Below are positions 62,936 through 64,000 of a DNA stretch of 64,000 nt, piece by piece. The DNA comes from Cytophagales bacterium (GTDB taxonomy: Bacteria; Bacteroidota; Bacteroidia; Cytophagales; Spirosomataceae), in the NCBI GenBank assembly GCA_004292855.1, contig RDXN01000043.1:45302-109301 (forward strand), read 5' to 3'. The notes under the pieces are model-generated. The model made no database searches, had not been told where the DNA came from, and saw only the letters and a program-made list of their open reading frames with translations. The first letter of the stretch is position 1. Every line of letters begins with the position of its first letter. Position numbers and translations under genes: made by a program.

Positions 62936-63040
62936 CAGCTTTTTAAAAGCGAATAGAATGCGCCTAGTTTAGCAAATCGCTGATGGCGTCATTAGCAAAG
63001 ACTACATAATATATGTTTTTTAGCATATTCGATAGTAGAA

Positions 63041-63087
63041 ATTAGTATTTACTAATCAATAAACTAATATTATTAGTAAATACTAAT
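63041..63087. repeat. AT-rich double dyad, operator-like
   Basis: A perfect 16-bp inverted repeat, ATTAGTATTTACTAAT (63041-63056) and ATTAGTAAATACTAAT (63072-63087), is separated by 15 bases. Each arm is itself nearly palindromic, so the word ATTAGTA occurs four times in alternating orientation. This is the form of a binding site for a dimeric regulator. Confidence 0.7.
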
Positions 63088-63163
63088 TGTCATACTAAAT
63101 AAATACCGCTTTTTGATAGATTGCTAATTATTGATTATTTGCTAATATATAGTTTTCTAGTTT

Positions 63164-63171
63164 TATCTTTG
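63164..63171 (+). promoter_or_regulatory. Orphan promoter-like element
   Basis: TATCTTTG matches TAnnTTTG, with a TTTG at 63138-63141, 22 bases upstream. It points into DNA without an evident gene. In AT-rich sequence a chance match is possible. Confidence 0.35.
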
Positions 63172-63623
63172 CTCTATATACGTGTTTCTTAGAGTGTTTG
63201 TCAGAGAAACAAGTTACCATACCAGAAATTCAGGAGTTGCTGTTGTATTATTGGCATGTTTATCCAAAGCATATGAGTACTTTAGTTAAATTATGCCAAT
63301 TTATATGCTAGACGGTTAAGCTTATATTACAGAACCATGGGATTTCGATAGGCGAGGAGCTAATTACTACAAAATTACTCTTTGGGCAAAATTCAAGATA
63401 TATTCTGTACATCAGCAACTTCTACGAATATCAGATCGAATCTCTACTAATAATCGATCTGACGTCTTCCAATTCACCTGTACTATATCTTAGATGTAAA
63501 ACGATGATCAATTATTCGTACTGTATTCTCCTTATTTGGTAATATAATACGAATAACCGCACAGGCTAGATCTCAGTAACTTAATAACTCTAACGGGAGC
63601 TATGAGATTTTTTGACCAGTATT

Positions 63624-63666
63624 GCTGACGCGTGTTCCCGCGGAGTCGAAGGGAACACGCGTCAGC
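63624..63666. terminator. Perfect GC-rich hairpin in AT-rich DNA
   Basis: A perfect 16-bp stem, GCTGACGCGTGTTCCC (63624-63639) with its complement (63651-63666), and an 11-nt loop. There is no T-run. The first eight bases, GCTGACGC, recur in the loops of palindromic elements E1 and E3. Confidence 0.6.
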
Positions 63667-64000
63667 ATTTAAATAACTTCAATATGCTTTATAACCCCAT
63701 AGTTCGTGTTAATGCTACCTGAGCTGTACTCTTGATACTTGGGAGCTAACCTATCTTCACAAAAGCGGTATGATCGTTTAAAAGAAGTAATGACAGATTA
63801 TAGCCTCTTAAGTACCAAGTCCTTTTGCTGAACAAATTCGGATGTAATTCTAAAGCCCTAATACAAAATGAATATATTTGTGCTTTGCCAAATCGTCTGG
63901 AAAGAAGATGGCAAATTGAACCAAATATAATTTTGTCTGTTTTCGCAAAACGCTATCTATCAATTAGTTACAGCATTTTGTGTGAACAAAAAATTCAACA

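Larger units (their letters stand above)
62936..64000. other. AT-rich region without a convincing gene
   Basis: The last 1.06 kb is roughly one-third G+C, unlike the rest of the window. Open frames are short and show no family motif. It contains an AT-rich double dyad (63041-63087), a promoter-like TATCTTTG (63164-63171) and a GC-rich perfect hairpin (63624-63666). It may be a long regulatory or untranslated region, a non-coding RNA locus, or remnants of acquired DNA. Confidence 0.6.

Noticed and set aside
62936..64000. Short open frames in the AT-rich end region
   Set aside because: All are short, lack family motifs and have no credible start context; I cannot support a gene.

Overview
The window looks like a chromosomal segment of a Bacteroidota bacterium of the order Cytophagales, close to Spirosoma and its relatives. 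This rests on gene content: a short RpoD of 287 residues, LytS/LytTR regulators, PD40-OmpA and TonB-like proteins, fasciclin and CHAT proteins, TrpB2 and a START-like protein. It also rests on the recurrent promoter motif TAnnTTTG upstream of many genes, few recognisable Shine-Dalgarno sites, and moderate G+C. The placement is inference; no rRNA is present.

Layout. 1-7032: AraC regulator, secreted amidohydrolase, MBL-fold hydrolase, an esterase-like protein without its nucleophile, and a LytS/LytTR two-component pair. 7060-12320: FtsE-like ATPase, transaldolase-like enzyme, galactokinase, TPR lipoprotein, TMEM220-like and GlsB-like membrane proteins, PgeF. 12483-15933: a secreted protein, then an ECF sigma operon with CpxP/Spy-like proteins and a His-rich fasciclin lipoprotein. 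15946-20220: tryptophan 2,3-dioxygenase, GapN-like dehydrogenase, type B carboxylesterase. 20322-25906: housekeeping block rpoD, pnp, rpsO, LptF/G permease and START-like protein, all on the minus strand. 26017-32916: tRNA-Met, then six surface-polysaccharide genes. 32946-37324: RND efflux adaptor and pump. 37406-43077: small proteins, Uma2-like nuclease, TrpB2, and a malonate module (matB, madL, madM). 43219-48079: Gfo/Idh/MocA oxidoreductase, PD40-OmpA protein, unknown secreted protein. 48210-50761: nucleoside-type transporter, exonuclease III, NadR-like kinase. 50829-58175: orphan histidine kinase, then ECF sigma factor, membrane TPR anti-sigma candidate, subtilisin-like peptidase and TPR-CHAT caspase-like protease. 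58205-62900: exonuclease, TonB-like protein, folC, trmB, gap. 62936-64000: AT-rich DNA without a convincing gene.

Two observations stand out. First, at least seven intergenic gaps downstream of stop codons hold long imperfect palindromes, and two more hold single arms. In five loci the arms are arrays of related 7-bp units (GTGAGCA, GATAACA, GTAGGCA, GATAGGA, GTTGGAT). Several elements supply the last codons and the stop codon of the upstream gene; two unrelated proteins end in the same QLANE because of this. I know of no named family with this architecture. Second, the genes at 52348-58175 pair an ECF sigma factor and a likely membrane anti-sigma factor with two different proteases. The logic resembles the protease-released sigma factor of type III-E CRISPR systems, but no CRISPR genes are present.
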